Shown in pieces: positions 1-9,755 of a stretch of DNA of 64,000 nt. The position numbers and the translations under genes were made by a program. This DNA is from Lolliginicoccus suaedae (lineage in GTDB: Bacteria; Actinomycetota; Actinomycetes; Mycobacteriales; Mycobacteriaceae). The stretch is taken from positions 930,001 to 994,000 of the forward strand of contig NZ_VSSO01000001.1 of NCBI RefSeq assembly GCF_008312885.1, read 5' to 3'. The notes below the pieces were generated by a model that saw nothing but the letters and a program-made list of their open reading frames with translations, did no database searches and was not told where the DNA came from. Each line of letters opens with the position of its first letter. Position 1 is the stretch's first letter.

Positions 1-1271
1 CACGAGGGGGACCCCCCGCCGAGCGCGCCGAGATCACCCAGGTCATCGAGGCCATCGAGCTCATGCCCCATCCGGTCCCGCTTGGTGCGCAGGTAGCGGA
101 TGTTCTCCTTGTTCGCCCGGATCGGCATCGGCACGCGATCGACGATCGACAGCCCGTACCCGTCGAGGCCCACCCGCTTGGCCGGATTGTTCGTCAGCAG
201 CCGCATCGTGGAAACACCGAGGTCAACGAGGATCTGCGCGCCCGTGCCATAGTCACGCGCGTCCGCGGGCAGCCCGAGCTCGAGGTTCGCATCCACAGTG
301 TCCGAGCCCGCGTCCTGCAACTGGTAGGCCTGGAGCTTGTGCATAAGGCCGATGCCCCGGCCCTCGTGGCCGCGCATGTACAGCACGATGCCCCGGCCCT
401 CCTCGGCCACCATGCGCAGCGCGGCATCGAGCTGGGGGCCGCAATCGCAGCGCAGCGAGCCGAAGATGTCACCGGTGAGGCATTCCGAGTGCACCCGGAC
501 GAGCACGTCCTCGCCCGCGCCATCCGGGCTCTGCACATCGCCCATCACCAGCGCCACGTGCTCGACATCGTCGTAGATGCTGCGATAGCCAACAGCACGG
601 AACTCCCCGTACGGGGTAGGAATGCGCGCCTCGGCGATGCGCACCACGTGCTTCTCGTTCTTGCGGCGCCAGGAGATCAGGTCCGCGATGGAGATCAGCG
701 CGAGCCCGTGCTCGTCGGCGAACACGCGCAGCTCGTCGGTGCGGGCCATGTGGCCCTCGTCCTTCTGGCTGACGATCTCGCAGATCGCCCCGGCCGGGCG
801 CAGGCCCGCGAGACGGGCGAGGTCCACGGCCGCTTCGGTGTGGCCGGGACGACGCATCACGCCGCCCTCCTTGGCGCGCAGCGGCACCACATGGCCGGGA
901 CGGGTGAAGTCCTCGGGGCGCGCGGCGGGATCAGCGAGCAGTTGCATCGTGGTGGAGCGGTCCGCGGCAGAGATGCCCGTGCCCACGCCTTGCTTCGCAT
1001 CAACGGTGACGGTGTAGGCCGTCTGGTGCTTGTCCTGGTTCACCGCGTACATCGGCAACAGGCCCAGCCTGTCGCAATCCGCGCCATCAAGCGGCACGCA
1101 CAAGTACCCGGAGGTGTAGCGCACCATGAACGCCACGAGCTCGGGGGTGGCCTTCTCGGCCGCGAAGATGAGGTCTCCCTCGTTCTCGCGATCCTCGTCG
1201 TCCACGACGACGACGGCCTTGCCCGCGGCGATATCGGCGATCGCCCTCTCGACACTGTCGAATCTGACCAC
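1..1271 (-). CDS. ribBA: Bifunctional 3,4-dihydroxy-2-butanone-4-phosphate synthase / GTP cyclohydrolase II (3' end cut by window)
   Basis: Makes both riboflavin precursors: the butanone phosphate from ribulose 5-phosphate (RibB half) and the pyrimidine from GTP (RibA half), in the cytoplasm. I read 423 codons before the window edge, close to the roughly 425 of the family, so only the last residues are missing. The RibB acidic motif [10 protein letters not shown] lies at residues 24-33. The RibA zinc cysteines appear as [14 protein letters not shown] near residue 262. The start is GTG, two bases after the ribC stop, with GGAG inside the end of ribC. It is the fourth gene of rpe-ribD-ribC-ribBA; ribH would be expected beyond the left edge. 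Confidence 0.96.
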   Translation of the reverse strand, partial: MVRFDSVERAIADIAAGKAVVVVDDEDRENEGDLIFAAEKATPELVAFMVRYTSGYLCVPLDGADCDRLGLLPMYAVNQDKHQTAYTVTVDAKQGVGTGISAADRSTTMQLLADPAARPEDFTRPGHVVPLRAKEGGVMRRPGHTEAAVDLARLAGLRPAGAICEIVSQKDEGHMARTDELRVFADEHGLALISIADLISWRRKNEKHVVRIAEARIPTPYGEFRAVGYRSIYDDVEHVALVMGDVQSPDGAGEDVLVRVHSECLTGDIFGSLRCDCGPQLDAALRMVAEEGRGIVLYMRGHEGRGIGLMHKLQAYQLQDAGSDTVDANLELGLPADARDYGTGAQILVDLGVSTMRLLTNNPAKRVGLDGYGLSIVDRVPMPIRANKENIRYLRTKRDRMGHELDGLDDLGDLGALGGGSPS

Positions 1272-1273
1272 AG

Positions 1274-1945
1274 CTACTGCTCCTCGGCCCGGCTGCCCGG
1301 GGCACCGGGTTCGTCGGCCGCGGCATCGCGCGGCCTTTCCTGGGCGAACGCCGTGAGGCGCTCGACATACTTGGCGATCACATCGACCTCTAGGTTCACG
1401 ACGGTGCCGACGGGGCTTCGCCCGAGGATCGTCAGGTCCAGTGTGGTCGGTATGAGGGAAACTTCAAAATAGCTGCCGTGGACATCCATGCCCACCGCGG
1501 AGACGGTCAGCGACACGCCATCCACAGTGATCGAGCCCTTCTCCACCACGTAGCGCGCGATCCGGTCGGGCAGGGAGACCCGCACGACCTCCCACTTGCC
1601 CTCGCTGGCGCGGGTGAGAACCGTCCCGGTCGCATCGACATGGCCCTGCACGATGTGCCCGCCGAGCCGGCTGCCCACCGCCATCGCGCGCTCCAGGTTG
1701 ACCGCGCTGCCCTCCCCGAGCTTGCCGAGGCTGGTGCGATCAAGGGTCTCCCCCATCACGTCCGCGGTGAAAGCGCCCTCGGGCAGCACATCGACAACGG
1801 TCAGGCAGACGCCATTGACCGCGATGGAGTCCCCGTGCCCGGCATCCGAGGCGACCAGCGGCCCACGAACGGTCAGCCGGGCAAAATCGCCCATGGTGTC
1901 GATCGCGGCGATCTCGCCACGTTCCTCCACGATTCCTGTGAACAC
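1274..1945 (-). CDS. ribC: Riboflavin synthase, alpha subunit
   Basis: Dismutates two 6,7-dimethyl-8-ribityllumazines into riboflavin. The 223-residue protein opens with the family hallmark FTGIVEERG and has the internally duplicated lumazine-binding fold (VNLERAM near residue 65, VNLEVDV near 180). An in-frame ATG far upstream would add 58 residues lying inside ribD, so I chose the GTG that places V/M directly before FTGIVEE. It starts 31 bases after the ribD stop and ends two bases before ribBA, so it is co-transcribed. The same enzyme is named ribE in some genomes. Confidence 0.96.
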   Translation of the reverse strand: MFTGIVEERGEIAAIDTMGDFARLTVRGPLVASDAGHGDSIAVNGVCLTVVDVLPEGAFTADVMGETLDRTSLGKLGEGSAVNLERAMAVGSRLGGHIVQGHVDATGTVLTRASEGKWEVVRVSLPDRIARYVVEKGSITVDGVSLTVSAVGMDVHGSYFEVSLIPTTLDLTILGRSPVGTVVNLEVDVIAKYVERLTAFAQERPRDAAADEPGAPGSRAEEQ

Positions 1946-1976
1946 TCGCGCTCCTGTCCGACGGTCGGCCTCCACG

Positions 1977-2984
1977 TTATCGCGGGACGAGGCTGATGAG
2001 CACATCCTCCCCGAGCATCCCGACGCTCTCACACTCAAACCGGTGAGCCCCAGCGATATTCCCGACCCCGGCATCCACGACCGCCGGGGTGCCGCCGCCG
2101 AGGATGACGGGCGCGACATAGGCGGTGATGCGGTCGATCAGCCCCGCCTGGAAGAACGCGCCCGCGAGGTGCGGGCCACCCTCGAGGACGACATCCGTGC
2201 GATCACCGAGCGCGTCGATGACTTCCCGGACGTCCCGCGACCGCACGAGGATCGTGGGCGCGGCATCATCGAGGACGCGGGACTCCGGCGGCAGCTCGCG
2301 CGCCCCGACCACTACGCGCGCTGGTTGATGCTCGGCGAGGCTGCCATCGGGATGCCGCGCGGTCAGCCAGGGATCGTCGGCGAGAACCGTGCCGGTGCCC
2401 ACGATGATGGCATCGATGCGGGATCGCTCGAGCCGGTCCCTCGCCCTTGATGCCGAGCCGGAGATCCATTGGCTCGATCCATCCTCTGCGGCGCAGCGGC
2501 CATCGAGGGAGGCAGCGTACTTGTAGGTGATGTGCGGGCGCCCGGTGCGCTGCCGGTGCAGCCACGCCCGCAGCGGGCCGCGCGTCACCGCGCTGGGATC
2601 GTGCCAGGTGGTGACCACCAGGCCAGCCCGCCGCAGCGTTCGTGCTCCCCCGCTGGCCATTGCCATCGGATCATCCACCGCGTAGTGGACCTGCGCGATT
2701 CCCGCATCGATCACCGCCTTGCTGCACGGTGGTGTCCGCCCATGGTGGTCGCACGGCTCCAGGGTGACCACCATGGTGCCACCGAAGGCGCGCTCCCCGG
2801 CTTCCCGCAGCGCCATCACCTCGGCGTGCGGGCCGCCCGGGGGCTGCGTGGCGCCGACACCGACGATCGTGCCCGCGACGTCGAGCACGACCGCGCCCAC
2901 GGGCGGGTTCGGGCTGGTGCGGCCGCGGGCCTGCTCGGATGCCTCGACCGCCTGGCGCATCGCGTCGTCGAGGTGCACGCGCAT
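1977..2984 (-). CDS. ribD: Bifunctional diaminohydroxyphosphoribosylaminopyrimidine deaminase / 5-amino-6-(5-phosphoribosylamino)uracil reductase
   Basis: Catalyses the deamination and NADPH reduction steps after RibA. The N-terminal deaminase domain carries the zinc and proton-shuttle motif HAE at residues 53-55 and the two zinc cysteines in EPCDHHGRTPPC (Cys78, Cys87). The C-terminal half is the dihydrofolate-reductase-like domain, with LEGGPHLAGAF towards its end. The 335-residue length is normal. I chose ATG at MRVHLDD, 13 bases after the rpe stop; the longer frame would overlap rpe by 48 codons of arginine- and proline-rich shadow sequence. Confidence 0.95.
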   Translation of the reverse strand: MRVHLDDAMRQAVEASEQARGRTSPNPPVGAVVLDVAGTIVGVGATQPPGGPHAEVMALREAGERAFGGTMVVTLEPCDHHGRTPPCSKAVIDAGIAQVHYAVDDPMAMASGGARTLRRAGLVVTTWHDPSAVTRGPLRAWLHRQRTGRPHITYKYAASLDGRCAAEDGSSQWISGSASRARDRLERSRIDAIIVGTGTVLADDPWLTARHPDGSLAEHQPARVVVGARELPPESRVLDDAAPTILVRSRDVREVIDALGDRTDVVLEGGPHLAGAFFQAGLIDRITAYVAPVILGGGTPAVVDAGVGNIAGAHRFECESVGMLGEDVLISLVPR

Positions 2985-2997
2985 CGCTGGCCCCGGA

Positions 2998-3687
2998 CTA
3001 GCTGGCGTACCGGGGATCGGCGGCGCGGGCGCGGGCGCGCAACTGGTCCACCGCCGCCGCCGGATCCGCCGAGCCATAGACCGCGGACCCGGCCACGTAG
3101 CAGTCCACCCCGGCCGCGGCGGCCTCATCGATCGTGTCGAGCGCGATGCCGCCGTCGATCTCGATCATCAGGTCGAGCTCGCCGGAATCAACGAGGCGGC
3201 GGGCGGTGCGGACCTTGTCGAGCACCTCGGGCATGAAGCTCTGGCCGCCGAATCCTGGCTCCACGCTCATCACCAGCAGCACATCAAACTCCTTGAGGAT
3301 CTCGATGTAGGGCTCGAGCGGGGTTCCCGGCTTGATGGAAAGGCCCGCCTTGGAGCCCGCCGCGCGCAGGGCGCGGGCGACCGAGACGGGGTCATTGGTG
3401 GCCTCGGCGTGGAAGGTGACGTTGTAGGCGCCGGCCTCGGCGTACGGCGGGGCCCACCGCTCCGGGTTCTCGATCATCAGGTGGCAATCGAACGGCTTGC
3501 TCGATGCCTTCATCAGGCTCTTGACCACGGGGAGGCCGAAGGTGAGGTTGGGCACGAAGTGGGCGTCCATGACGTCGATGTGCAGCCAGTCCGCATTGTC
3601 GACGGCACGGGCATCGTCGGCGAGGTGCGCGAAATCAGCCGACAGGATTGAGGGGGCGATGATGGGGGCGGTGGGGTGAGCAGCCAT
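2998..3687 (-). CDS. rpe: Ribulose-phosphate 3-epimerase
   Basis: Interconverts ribulose 5-phosphate and xylulose 5-phosphate, supplying the RibB substrate and the pentose phosphate pathway. The 229-residue TIM barrel has the start IAPSILSADF, the metal site HIDVMDAHFVPN (36-47), the second metal histidine in CHLMIENP, and the phosphate loop VEPGFGGQ. The ATG sits 41 bases from a divergent gene, so the rpe-rib promoter must lie in or near that short gap. No FMN riboswitch is visible there; with the standing order rpe-ribD-ribC-ribBA this looks like constitutive housekeeping expression. Confidence 0.96.
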   Translation of the reverse strand: MAAHPTAPIIAPSILSADFAHLADDARAVDNADWLHIDVMDAHFVPNLTFGLPVVKSLMKASSKPFDCHLMIENPERWAPPYAEAGAYNVTFHAEATNDPVSVARALRAAGSKAGLSIKPGTPLEPYIEILKEFDVLLVMSVEPGFGGQSFMPEVLDKVRTARRLVDSGELDLMIEIDGGIALDTIDEAAAAGVDCYVAGSAVYGSADPAAAVDQLRARARAADPRYAS

Positions 3688-3713
3688 GATGCGAGTGTAA
3701 GAGGTGCGGGTGC

Positions 3714-3719
3714 TAAAGT
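3714..3719 (+). promoter_or_regulatory. Candidate extended -10 element for the 3729 membrane gene
   Basis: TAAAGT preceded by TGC, ending nine bases before the ATG of the next gene. Spacing implies a very short or absent 5' leader. No convincing -35 hexamer. Confidence 0.35.
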
Positions 3720-3728
3720 CCGAACGCC

Positions 3729-4106
3729 ATGAACACGCCCCTTGCCCTCACCATCACCGCGCTCGCGCTCGCGGGCATGCTGTGGACGTTCATCAAGGTG
3801 GTCGCGGACAGCCCGCTCGACCCCGCTCGCCGCGCGGACAAGGCACTTCTCGGCACGCTTGGCCTCATCGAGCTGCTGACCATCGCGCAATCCATCCTCG
3901 GCGTAGTGCTGCTGATCGCGGGCGATCGCGACATCGATACCTTGACGTTCGTCCTCTATCTCGTCGGTGTGCCGCTGATCCTGCCGATCGCCGTGTGGTG
4001 GGCGCTCGGTGACCGGACCCGCGCCGGAGCCGGGGTCCTGACCGTCGCGCTGCTGTCCGTTCCGATCATGGTGCTCCGCATGTACGCGGTATGGGTGGTG
4101 CCATGA
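3729..4106 (+). CDS. Small four-helix membrane protein of unknown function
   Basis: 125 residues, almost entirely hydrophobic. Helices are visible at about 5-25, 43-64, 73-93 and 100-120, joined by short loops, with a basic patch PARRADK near residue 33. I do not recognise a named family; similar small membrane proteins are common near rib genes in actinobacteria, which is weak positional evidence only. The gene diverges from rpe and overlaps the next membrane gene by four bases (ATGA), so the two are probably made together and may interact. A TAAAGT element directly upstream suggests a near-leaderless transcript. Confidence 0.75.
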   Translation: MNTPLALTITALALAGMLWTFIKVVADSPLDPARRADKALLGTLGLIELLTIAQSILGVVLLIAGDRDIDTLTFVLYLVGVPLILPIAVWWALGDRTRAGAGVLTVALLSVPIMVLRMYAVWVVP

Positions 4107-4537
4107 GCCCCGCGAAGCCGGCACCGGGCCGCGACGAGGACGAGCTGCGCGAGCGCACCCGCACCGGCGGGGGGCGCGTGCTCATCGCCGTCTACGCGGT
4201 GTTCAGCCTCGCCGCCGCGGCCCGCTCGTTCGTGCAGATCGTGCAACGCTTCGACGTCGCGCCCATCGCGTTCAGCCTCTCCGCGGTGGCCGCGGTGTTC
4301 TACGTCGTCGCCACCATCACCCTCGCCCGCGCGAGCACGGTGTCGCGGCGCCTCGCGGCGTGGTCGTGCATCATCGAGTTCGCTGGTGTGATCGTCGTCG
4401 GCACGATCAGCCTGGTCGTGCCGGAGTGGTTCCCGGAGCCGACCGTGTGGTCGCACTACGGGTCCGGCTACCTGTTCATCCCGCTCGTGCTGCCGCTCGT
4501 CGGCCTGTGGTGGCTGCGCCACACCGCGCGAGGCTGA
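4103..4537 (+). CDS. Small four-helix membrane protein of unknown function
   Basis: 144 residues. A hydrophilic, charged N-terminus (DEDELRERTRTGGGR) is followed by hydrophobic segments at about 26-48, 54-76, 83-105 and 118-138. I chose the ATG overlapping the previous stop (ATGA) over an in-frame ATG 12 bases earlier, because that overlap pattern recurs throughout this window. No enzymatic motif or transporter signature is seen. Coupling to the preceding gene suggests a two-component membrane unit, an inference from arrangement only. Confidence 0.75.
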   Translation: MSPAKPAPGRDEDELRERTRTGGGRVLIAVYAVFSLAAAARSFVQIVQRFDVAPIAFSLSAVAAVFYVVATITLARASTVSRRLAAWSCIIEFAGVIVVGTISLVVPEWFPEPTVWSHYGSGYLFIPLVLPLVGLWWLRHTARG

Positions 4538-4554
4538 CCCGGGCGAAGCAGGGC

Positions 4555-5988
4555 CTACTCGTCCTGGATGCGCCGCCATGGCCGTGCCTGCTCGAGCTCC
4601 ATCGCCACCTCGAGCAGCGCTCGCTCGCCGCCGAGCGGGGCCGAGAGCTGCACCCCGATGGGCCTGCCGTCGCTGGTCGTGCCCGCTGGCAGGGAAATGG
4701 CGGGGTTGCCGGCCGCGTTGTTGAGCGGCGTGAACGACACGTAGGTCTGCAGCCGCTCGATCAGTTCCTCGAAGGGATGGTTCGGCGAGAGGTACCCGAT
4801 GGGTGGCGTGGTGTGGCCCACGACGGGGCTGAGCACGATGTCCCACGGCTCGAACCACTCCTGCACCACTGCGGATGTGCCGCGCAGCCGGCGTAGCACG
4901 GCGGGGGTCCGGTATGCCTCCCGCCAGTATCGCTGGGCGAGGCCCAGGGTCAGCGGATCGAGGCGGGCCCGGTTGAACTCGCGACCGTGCATCCACCGCC
5001 CGGGCGCGGTCAGCAGCACCGACAGCATCCCCCAGTAGTGCACGAAGTCCCGCGCGAACCCTGGTCCGACTGGCAGGGTCGCGTCGTCGACGTGATGGCC
5101 GAGGGTGGCGAGCAGATCCGCGGTCGCGCGGACGGCACCACGTGTCTCGGGATCGGTGGCGTGTTCCACCACGGAGTCGAGGACGACGCCGATGCGCAGC
5201 CGCTCCTGGCCCGGACCGCCGATGTGCCCGATGGGTGGCAGTGCCTTGTTGCGGAACACGCGCTCGGCATCAACGTGGAACGCGGCGACGTCCCGGACCG
5301 TCCGGGCGACCACGCCGTCGGAGATGATGCGGACGGGAAGGGCGTCCTGCACGGGCTCGGTGCGCATGCGGCCGCGGCTCGCCTTGAGCCCGACGAGCCC
5401 GCACGCGGCGGCGGGGATGCGGATCGATCCACCGCCATCGTTGGCATGAGCGATGGGCAGCGCGCCGCTCGCGACCAGTGCTGCCGCGCCGCCCGAGGAG
5501 GCCCCCGCGGAGTAGTCGAGGTGCCAGGGATTGCGCGTGGGCTCGGAGTCCGCGAACTCCGTGGAGGCGTTGAAGCCGAACTCGGGCAGGCGCGACTTGC
5601 CCAGCGGCACCAGGCCCACCGCGAGGAACTGCTCGACGAAGCGATCGGTGTGGCGGACCGGGCGCGCGGGGACGGCCAGCGATCCCCGCGTGGTGGGTTG
5701 CCCGGCGAGGTTGACATTGTCCTTCAGCATTGTCGGCACGCCAGCGAGAGCGCCAGGTGCTGCTGGCGGCGCGGTGCGCGCCCGCTCGCGGGCCTGGTCG
5801 AAGTCGGCGAGCTGCAATGCATGGATCCGGGGCTCCACCTCGGCGACGCGACTGATCGCTGCCTCGACCGCCTCGGCCGCGGAGATGCTGCCGCCCCGGA
5901 TCGCGGCAGCGATCCCTACCGCATCGCGATCGCCGATCGCGTCATCGTGGAAGGCGTGCACTCGCGCCGCTGGTACCGCCGGGGGCAT
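4555..5988 (-). CDS. Amidase signature family hydrolase
   Basis: 477-residue member of the amidase signature family, which hydrolyses carboxylic amides with a Ser-cisSer-Lys triad. Visible residues are Lys89 in TMLKDN, the cis-serine within SAGASSGG (164/165) and the nucleophile Ser188 in GGGSIRIP. The substrate cannot be told from sequence. No signal peptide, so cytoplasmic. There is no GatB or GatC nearby, and the C-terminal half lacks obvious GatA context, so it is not likely the tRNA amidotransferase subunit. It lies 79 bases downstream of rsmB; a TAGCAT element at 6011-6016 could give it its own promoter with a short leader. Confidence 0.9.
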   Translation of the reverse strand: MPPAVPAARVHAFHDDAIGDRDAVGIAAAIRGGSISAAEAVEAAISRVAEVEPRIHALQLADFDQARERARTAPPAAPGALAGVPTMLKDNVNLAGQPTTRGSLAVPARPVRHTDRFVEQFLAVGLVPLGKSRLPEFGFNASTEFADSEPTRNPWHLDYSAGASSGGAAALVASGALPIAHANDGGGSIRIPAAACGLVGLKASRGRMRTEPVQDALPVRIISDGVVARTVRDVAAFHVDAERVFRNKALPPIGHIGGPGQERLRIGVVLDSVVEHATDPETRGAVRATADLLATLGHHVDDATLPVGPGFARDFVHYWGMLSVLLTAPGRWMHGREFNRARLDPLTLGLAQRYWREAYRTPAVLRRLRGTSAVVQEWFEPWDIVLSPVVGHTTPPIGYLSPNHPFEELIERLQTYVSFTPLNNAAGNPAISLPAGTTSDGRPIGVQLSAPLGGERALLEVAMELEQARPWRRIQDE

Positions 5989-6067
5989 CTCGGTGTCTCG
6001 CACCGGGCCGATGCTACGCCGAGCCGCCCCGCCCCGCCCGGCGAGCAGCCAGCCCGCCGGGGCGCGG

Positions 6068-7552
6068 CTACTCGGGCTTGCGCAGCACCGCGATGAACAT
6101 TGCATCGGTGCCGTGCCGGTGCGGCCACAGCTGCACGAACTCGCCATGAGGACCAGCAGCAGCGCGAGGCACCTCGGCCAGCACCTCGCCGGCCGGGATC
6201 GCCTCGACCCCGCGCTTGCGGATCGCTTGCGAGACAACGCCGATCGTCTCCGCGACATGCGGCGAGCAGGTCGAGTACACCACGATCCCGCCGGGCCGCA
6301 CGAGGTCGATCGCGGTATCGAGCAGCTCCCGCTGCAGCCGCGCTAGTCCAGCGACATCGCTGGACTGCTTGCGCCAGCGTGCCTCCGGTCGCCGGCGCAG
6401 GGCGCCCAACCCCGTGCACGGGGCGTCGACGAGTACCCGGTCATAGCCGGGCTGCAGGCCACTGTCGCGGCCATCCGCCTCGACGACGGTCACCGGGAGC
6501 CCCTTCACCGAGGCGCGGACCAGCTCGGCCCGGTGCGTGGAGATCTCTACCGCGTCGAGCCGGGCACCATCGATCGCGGCGATCGCGCCCATCAGGGCCG
6601 CCTTGCCGCCCGGTCCCGCGCATAGGTCCAGCCAGCGCCCCTGGTCAGGGCCGGAGACTGGTGCCCGCAGCGCGACGAGCGCAACGAGCTGGCTGCCCTC
6701 GTCCTGCACCGACGCGAGCCCGTCACGAACTGGTTCGAGGTCACCGGGGTCGCCTGACTCCAGGTGGACGGCGTACGGCGAGTAGGCGCCCTCGGTGCCA
6801 CCGGTGATGAGGGCGAGCTCCTCGCCGGTGATCTCGCCCGGCCGGGCGACGAGGTGGATGGTGGGCCGCGCATCGTCGGCGGCGAGGGCCTCGTCGATCT
6901 CGTCGGCACTGGCACCGAGAGCGTCCGCGAAGGCCTGGCCGATCCAGCGGGGGTGGGCATGGGTGAACGAGGCCCGGCCGATCGGATCGGCCGGGGCGAG
7001 CTGCGCGACCCACTCCTGCTCGGTCTTCTCCGAGACCCGGCGCAGCACCGCGTTGACGAAGCCGGTGATGCGCTCGCCGCCCTCGGTGCGCGCCATCGCG
7101 ACGGCGGTGCTCACGGCGGCATGCGGTGCCACCCGCGTGCGCAGCAACTGGTACGCGGCGAGTCGGAGGATGTCGAGGATGGTGCCGTCGATCTCGCTCG
7201 CGGGGCGGCCCGCAGCGGCAGCGATGATCTCGTCGAGCAGGCCCTGCGCGCGGCATGCTCCATAGGTGAGCTCAGTGGCGAAGGCCGCATCCCGGCCAGT
7301 TATCCGCCGGTCTCGCAGCAGCTTGGGAAGCATGAGGTTCGCGTAGGCCGAGCGATCACGGACCGCGCGCAGCACGTCGCGCGCGGCGAGCCGGGCAGGG
7401 TCCACCGCGGCATCCACGGGTGGCTGGGCCCGCGCGGGGCCGCGGCGCCCGGACTCGCGGTGCGAGGGCTTGGGGCCTGGCCTGCTTCCCCCTTTGCCGC
7501 CTCGCCGCGGGTTGTTGGCGGGCCCGTGCCTGGATGGTTCGGAGGGAGTCAC
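6068..7552 (-). CDS. rsmB: 16S rRNA (cytosine-967 C5) methyltransferase RsmB
   Basis: Methylates C967 of 16S rRNA with S-adenosylmethionine. Residues 45-190 resemble the NusB-like RNA-binding domain ([20 protein letters not shown]). The catalytic domain has the SAM motif [11 protein letters not shown], the first catalytic cysteine in [16 protein letters not shown] and the second in [10 protein letters not shown]. The 494-residue length includes a basic, low-complexity N-terminal tail ([14 protein letters not shown]) common in actinobacterial homologues. The GTG start overlaps the fmt stop (GTGA), so rsmB is translationally coupled to fmt. Confidence 0.95.
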   Translation of the reverse strand: MTPSEPSRHGPANNPRRGGKGGSRPGPKPSHRESGRRGPARAQPPVDAAVDPARLAARDVLRAVRDRSAYANLMLPKLLRDRRITGRDAAFATELTYGACRAQGLLDEIIAAAAGRPASEIDGTILDILRLAAYQLLRTRVAPHAAVSTAVAMARTEGGERITGFVNAVLRRVSEKTEQEWVAQLAPADPIGRASFTHAHPRWIGQAFADALGASADEIDEALAADDARPTIHLVARPGEITGEELALITGGTEGAYSPYAVHLESGDPGDLEPVRDGLASVQDEGSQLVALVALRAPVSGPDQGRWLDLCAGPGGKAALMGAIAAIDGARLDAVEISTHRAELVRASVKGLPVTVVEADGRDSGLQPGYDRVLVDAPCTGLGALRRRPEARWRKQSSDVAGLARLQRELLDTAIDLVRPGGIVVYSTCSPHVAETIGVVSQAIRKRGVEAIPAGEVLAEVPRAAAGPHGEFVQLWPHRHGTDAMFIAVLRKPE

Positions 7553-8475
7553 TGAGCGGTCGCTCCTTCTGCGAGTCGCGCGCCGCGAGCCCAGTCGGCG
7601 GCGCGCATGGCTTTCTTGCCCTGGGGCTGGACGGTGTCGAGCTGTAGCGCTCCGGTGGCCGTTCCGACGAGCACGGTGTTCTTGCCGGCCTGGATCTCGC
7701 CGGGCGCGAGCACGGTGGCCTCGTCCACGCCCGCGCTGGTGATCTTCACACGCAGGTCCCCGACCATGGTCCATGCTCCTGGCGCGGGTGTCATGGCGCG
7801 GATGTGCCGGTCCACGATGTGGCCGGGCTGGTTCCACCGCGCTCGTGCCGCCTCGACGGTGACCTTCGGAGCGTGCGAGACCCCCTCTGCCGATTGGGGG
7901 ATGGCCGTCAGCGCGCCGTCCTCGAGCCCGTCCATGGTGTGCTCGAGGAGTACCGCGCCCGCCTCGGCGAGCCGCTCGAGCAGCACGCCAGCGGTATCGG
8001 AGGGCTGGATGCGCTCGGTCATGGTGCCCAGCACGTCACCGGTATCGAGTCCCTCGTCGATGCGGAACGTCGTGGCGCCGGTCATGGCATCTCCGGCGGC
8101 GATGGCGGCCTGCACCGGCGCGGCCCCGCGCCATGCCGGCAGCAGGGAGAAATGCAGGTTGATCCAGCCAAGGCGCGGAATGGCGATGACCTCGCGGGTC
8201 AGCAGCGCCCCGTAGGCCACGACCGGGCAGCAATCGGGGCCGATCTCCTCGAGCTGCGCGAGGAACGCGGGATCGGAGGGGCGGGCCGGGGCGAGCACGG
8301 GGATGCCATGCTCGTCGGCGAGCTGCCCGACCGGGCTGCGGCGCGCGCGGCGGCCACGCCCGGCGGCAGCGTCAGGGCGCGTGACCACGGCCACCACCTC
8401 ATGGCGGGGGCTATCGATGAGGCGGCGCAAGGCTGGCACTGCCGGTTCTGGGGTGCCGGCAAAGACGAGCCGCAT
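7549..8475 (-). CDS. fmt: Methionyl-tRNA formyltransferase
   Basis: Formylates initiator Met-tRNA using 10-formyl-tetrahydrofolate. The 308-residue protein starts [14 protein letters not shown] and carries the catalytic trio Asn106 and His108 (WINLHFS) and Asp144 (EGLDTGD), at the same positions as in E. coli Fmt, plus [13 protein letters not shown]. The ATG has a good ribosome site (AGGGAGA). The longer frame was rejected because it runs into the lipase region. Peptide deformylase (def), often near fmt, is not in this window. Gene order fmt-rsmB is the usual actinobacterial one. Confidence 0.97.
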   Translation of the reverse strand: MRLVFAGTPEPAVPALRRLIDSPRHEVVAVVTRPDAAAGRGRRARRSPVGQLADEHGIPVLAPARPSDPAFLAQLEEIGPDCCPVVAYGALLTREVIAIPRLGWINLHFSLLPAWRGAAPVQAAIAAGDAMTGATTFRIDEGLDTGDVLGTMTERIQPSDTAGVLLERLAEAGAVLLEHTMDGLEDGALTAIPQSAEGVSHAPKVTVEAARARWNQPGHIVDRHIRAMTPAPGAWTMVGDLRVKITSAGVDEATVLAPGEIQAGKNTVLVGTATGALQLDTVQPQGKKAMRAADWARGARLAEGATAQ

Positions 8476-8549
8476 GGATCTCCCTCTGGTGGTGGGTGGT
8501 CGTTCGACTGCACCAGTGTATTGATCGTGCGGCCTGCCGCGAACTCCGC

Positions 8550-9563
8550 TCAGCTGTTGCTCGCGACGAAGGTCTCCACCAGGCCCACCCCGGGCGCCAT
8601 CATCTGGCACGCAGCGCTCGGCTCGTGCCGAGGGTCGAGCGCGGCGAGCACCAGGTCGTGGATGGTCGGGTTGTAGAGCAGCTGGAAGTGCCCGCTCATG
8701 TCGAGGGGGCAGATATCCTGCAGGAGGAGGTTTCGCGCGCCCGATCCGCGCAGAGCGGCGTTGCGCACCGGTTGGATGACCTCATCGTGGCGGGTATTGA
8801 TCGTTGTGTAGGCCACTCCCGGGACGGTGTCGGACGGGGTGTTGAGCTCGCGCAGGAACTCCGAGCCCTCGATCTGCTGGAGGAGAGCAGGTGCGAATGC
8901 CTCGGAGAGGAGTTCCGGGGCACCGGGGATCGTGGTGATGGCGGCGAGGGCACCGTTGCCATATGTGGGCGTGGCGATGCCGACCCATGCGCCGACATTC
9001 CGCGCTCCGCCGAGCTTGTTGGTGTAGTACCGGGTGACGTTCGCGCCCTGGGAGAATCCGACCAGATCGACCGTGCGCGCACCGGTGGCTCGCTGGATGC
9101 GGCCGACCGCATCGGCGACCTCGCCCGCCGAGCGCCGGATGTCCGCGGTGCCGTAAGTCGGCACGCCATGCCCGCTGGTGGGGCTCAGGTCAAGGCCTGG
9201 TTCGCCCGCGCCGTAGTTGAGCGCGTACACGCAGTACCCCTCGAGTCGCAGCCGGGGCGCGAGCGTCGCGAAATCGCTGTACGCGGAGGAGTCCGTCCCG
9301 TGGACCAGCAGCACGGGGGCCCGATCGCCCGGCTCGCACCCGAAATCGTTGGTTCCCTCCGGAGCACGCCCCGGGCTGGCCTTGTCCGCTCGCTTGGCGA
9401 GGATAGGGGTGGGCTGGAAAGGCCCGGTCACGGTCGGCATGATCGCGCTGCCCGCCGGGACCACCTGGCCAGGGGCTGGCTGGGCGGAGAGCACAGCGAG
9501 GGTGGCCATGATGACGGCGGCGACCATGGCGGACTGCTGCCTGCATGCGTGCCCGATAGCCAT
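8550..9563 (-). CDS. Secreted triacylglycerol lipase / esterase (alpha/beta hydrolase)
   Basis: 337 residues, with an N-terminal hydrophobic signal (about residues 12-32, ending AQPAPGQ). An alpha/beta hydrolase domain follows: oxyanion motif LLVHGT (86-90), nucleophile elbow GFSQG with Ser171, and a C-terminal histidine in DMSGHFQLL. Cysteines at about 76, 111, 288 and 316 could form disulfides outside the cell. Resembles bacterial class 2 lipases. The ATG has GGGAGG six bases upstream. It diverges from fadA; hydrolysing extracellular lipids would feed the beta-oxidation enzymes next door, an inference from neighbourhood. Confidence 0.9.
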   Translation of the reverse strand: MAIGHACRQQSAMVAAVIMATLAVLSAQPAPGQVVPAGSAIMPTVTGPFQPTPILAKRADKASPGRAPEGTNDFGCEPGDRAPVLLVHGTDSSAYSDFATLAPRLRLEGYCVYALNYGAGEPGLDLSPTSGHGVPTYGTADIRRSAGEVADAVGRIQRATGARTVDLVGFSQGANVTRYYTNKLGGARNVGAWVGIATPTYGNGALAAITTIPGAPELLSEAFAPALLQQIEGSEFLRELNTPSDTVPGVAYTTINTRHDEVIQPVRNAALRGSGARNLLLQDICPLDMSGHFQLLYNPTIHDLVLAALDPRHEPSAACQMMAPGVGLVETFVASNS

Positions 9564-9703
9564 GCCAACCTCCCAGGTGCCCACCGAAAAGGGGGCAATC
9601 GTGGTGCAAACGGATACGAGAATACGCACAAGCCGGGCAGGAACCGAACGGAACAGCAGCATTCCGGTACCCGGCTCTCGGCCCACGGAGCAAGGCCGGG
9701 ATC

Positions 9704-9709
9704 TAGAGT
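9704..9709 (+). promoter_or_regulatory. Candidate -10 element for fadA-fadB
   Basis: TAGAGT in the 192-base divergent region between the lipase and fadA genes, about 46 bases before the fadA GTG. A -35 hexamer is not convincing. Confidence 0.3.
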
Positions 9710-9755
9710 GGGGATGTTCCAGCCAATAGCCCAACTCCACCAGGAGGAACACCGC

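Noticed and set aside
63-1472. Long plus-strand open frame over the rib genes
   Set aside because: Exact antisense of ribBA and ribC, which have full family motifs; low-complexity protein without domains.
3688-3728. FMN riboswitch before the rib operon
   Set aside because: The gap is only 41 bases, too short for the conserved aptamer.
8496-9755. N-terminal extension of FadA by 420 codons
   Set aside because: It is antisense to the lipase; the GTG at 9756 has an ideal ribosome site and the right family start.
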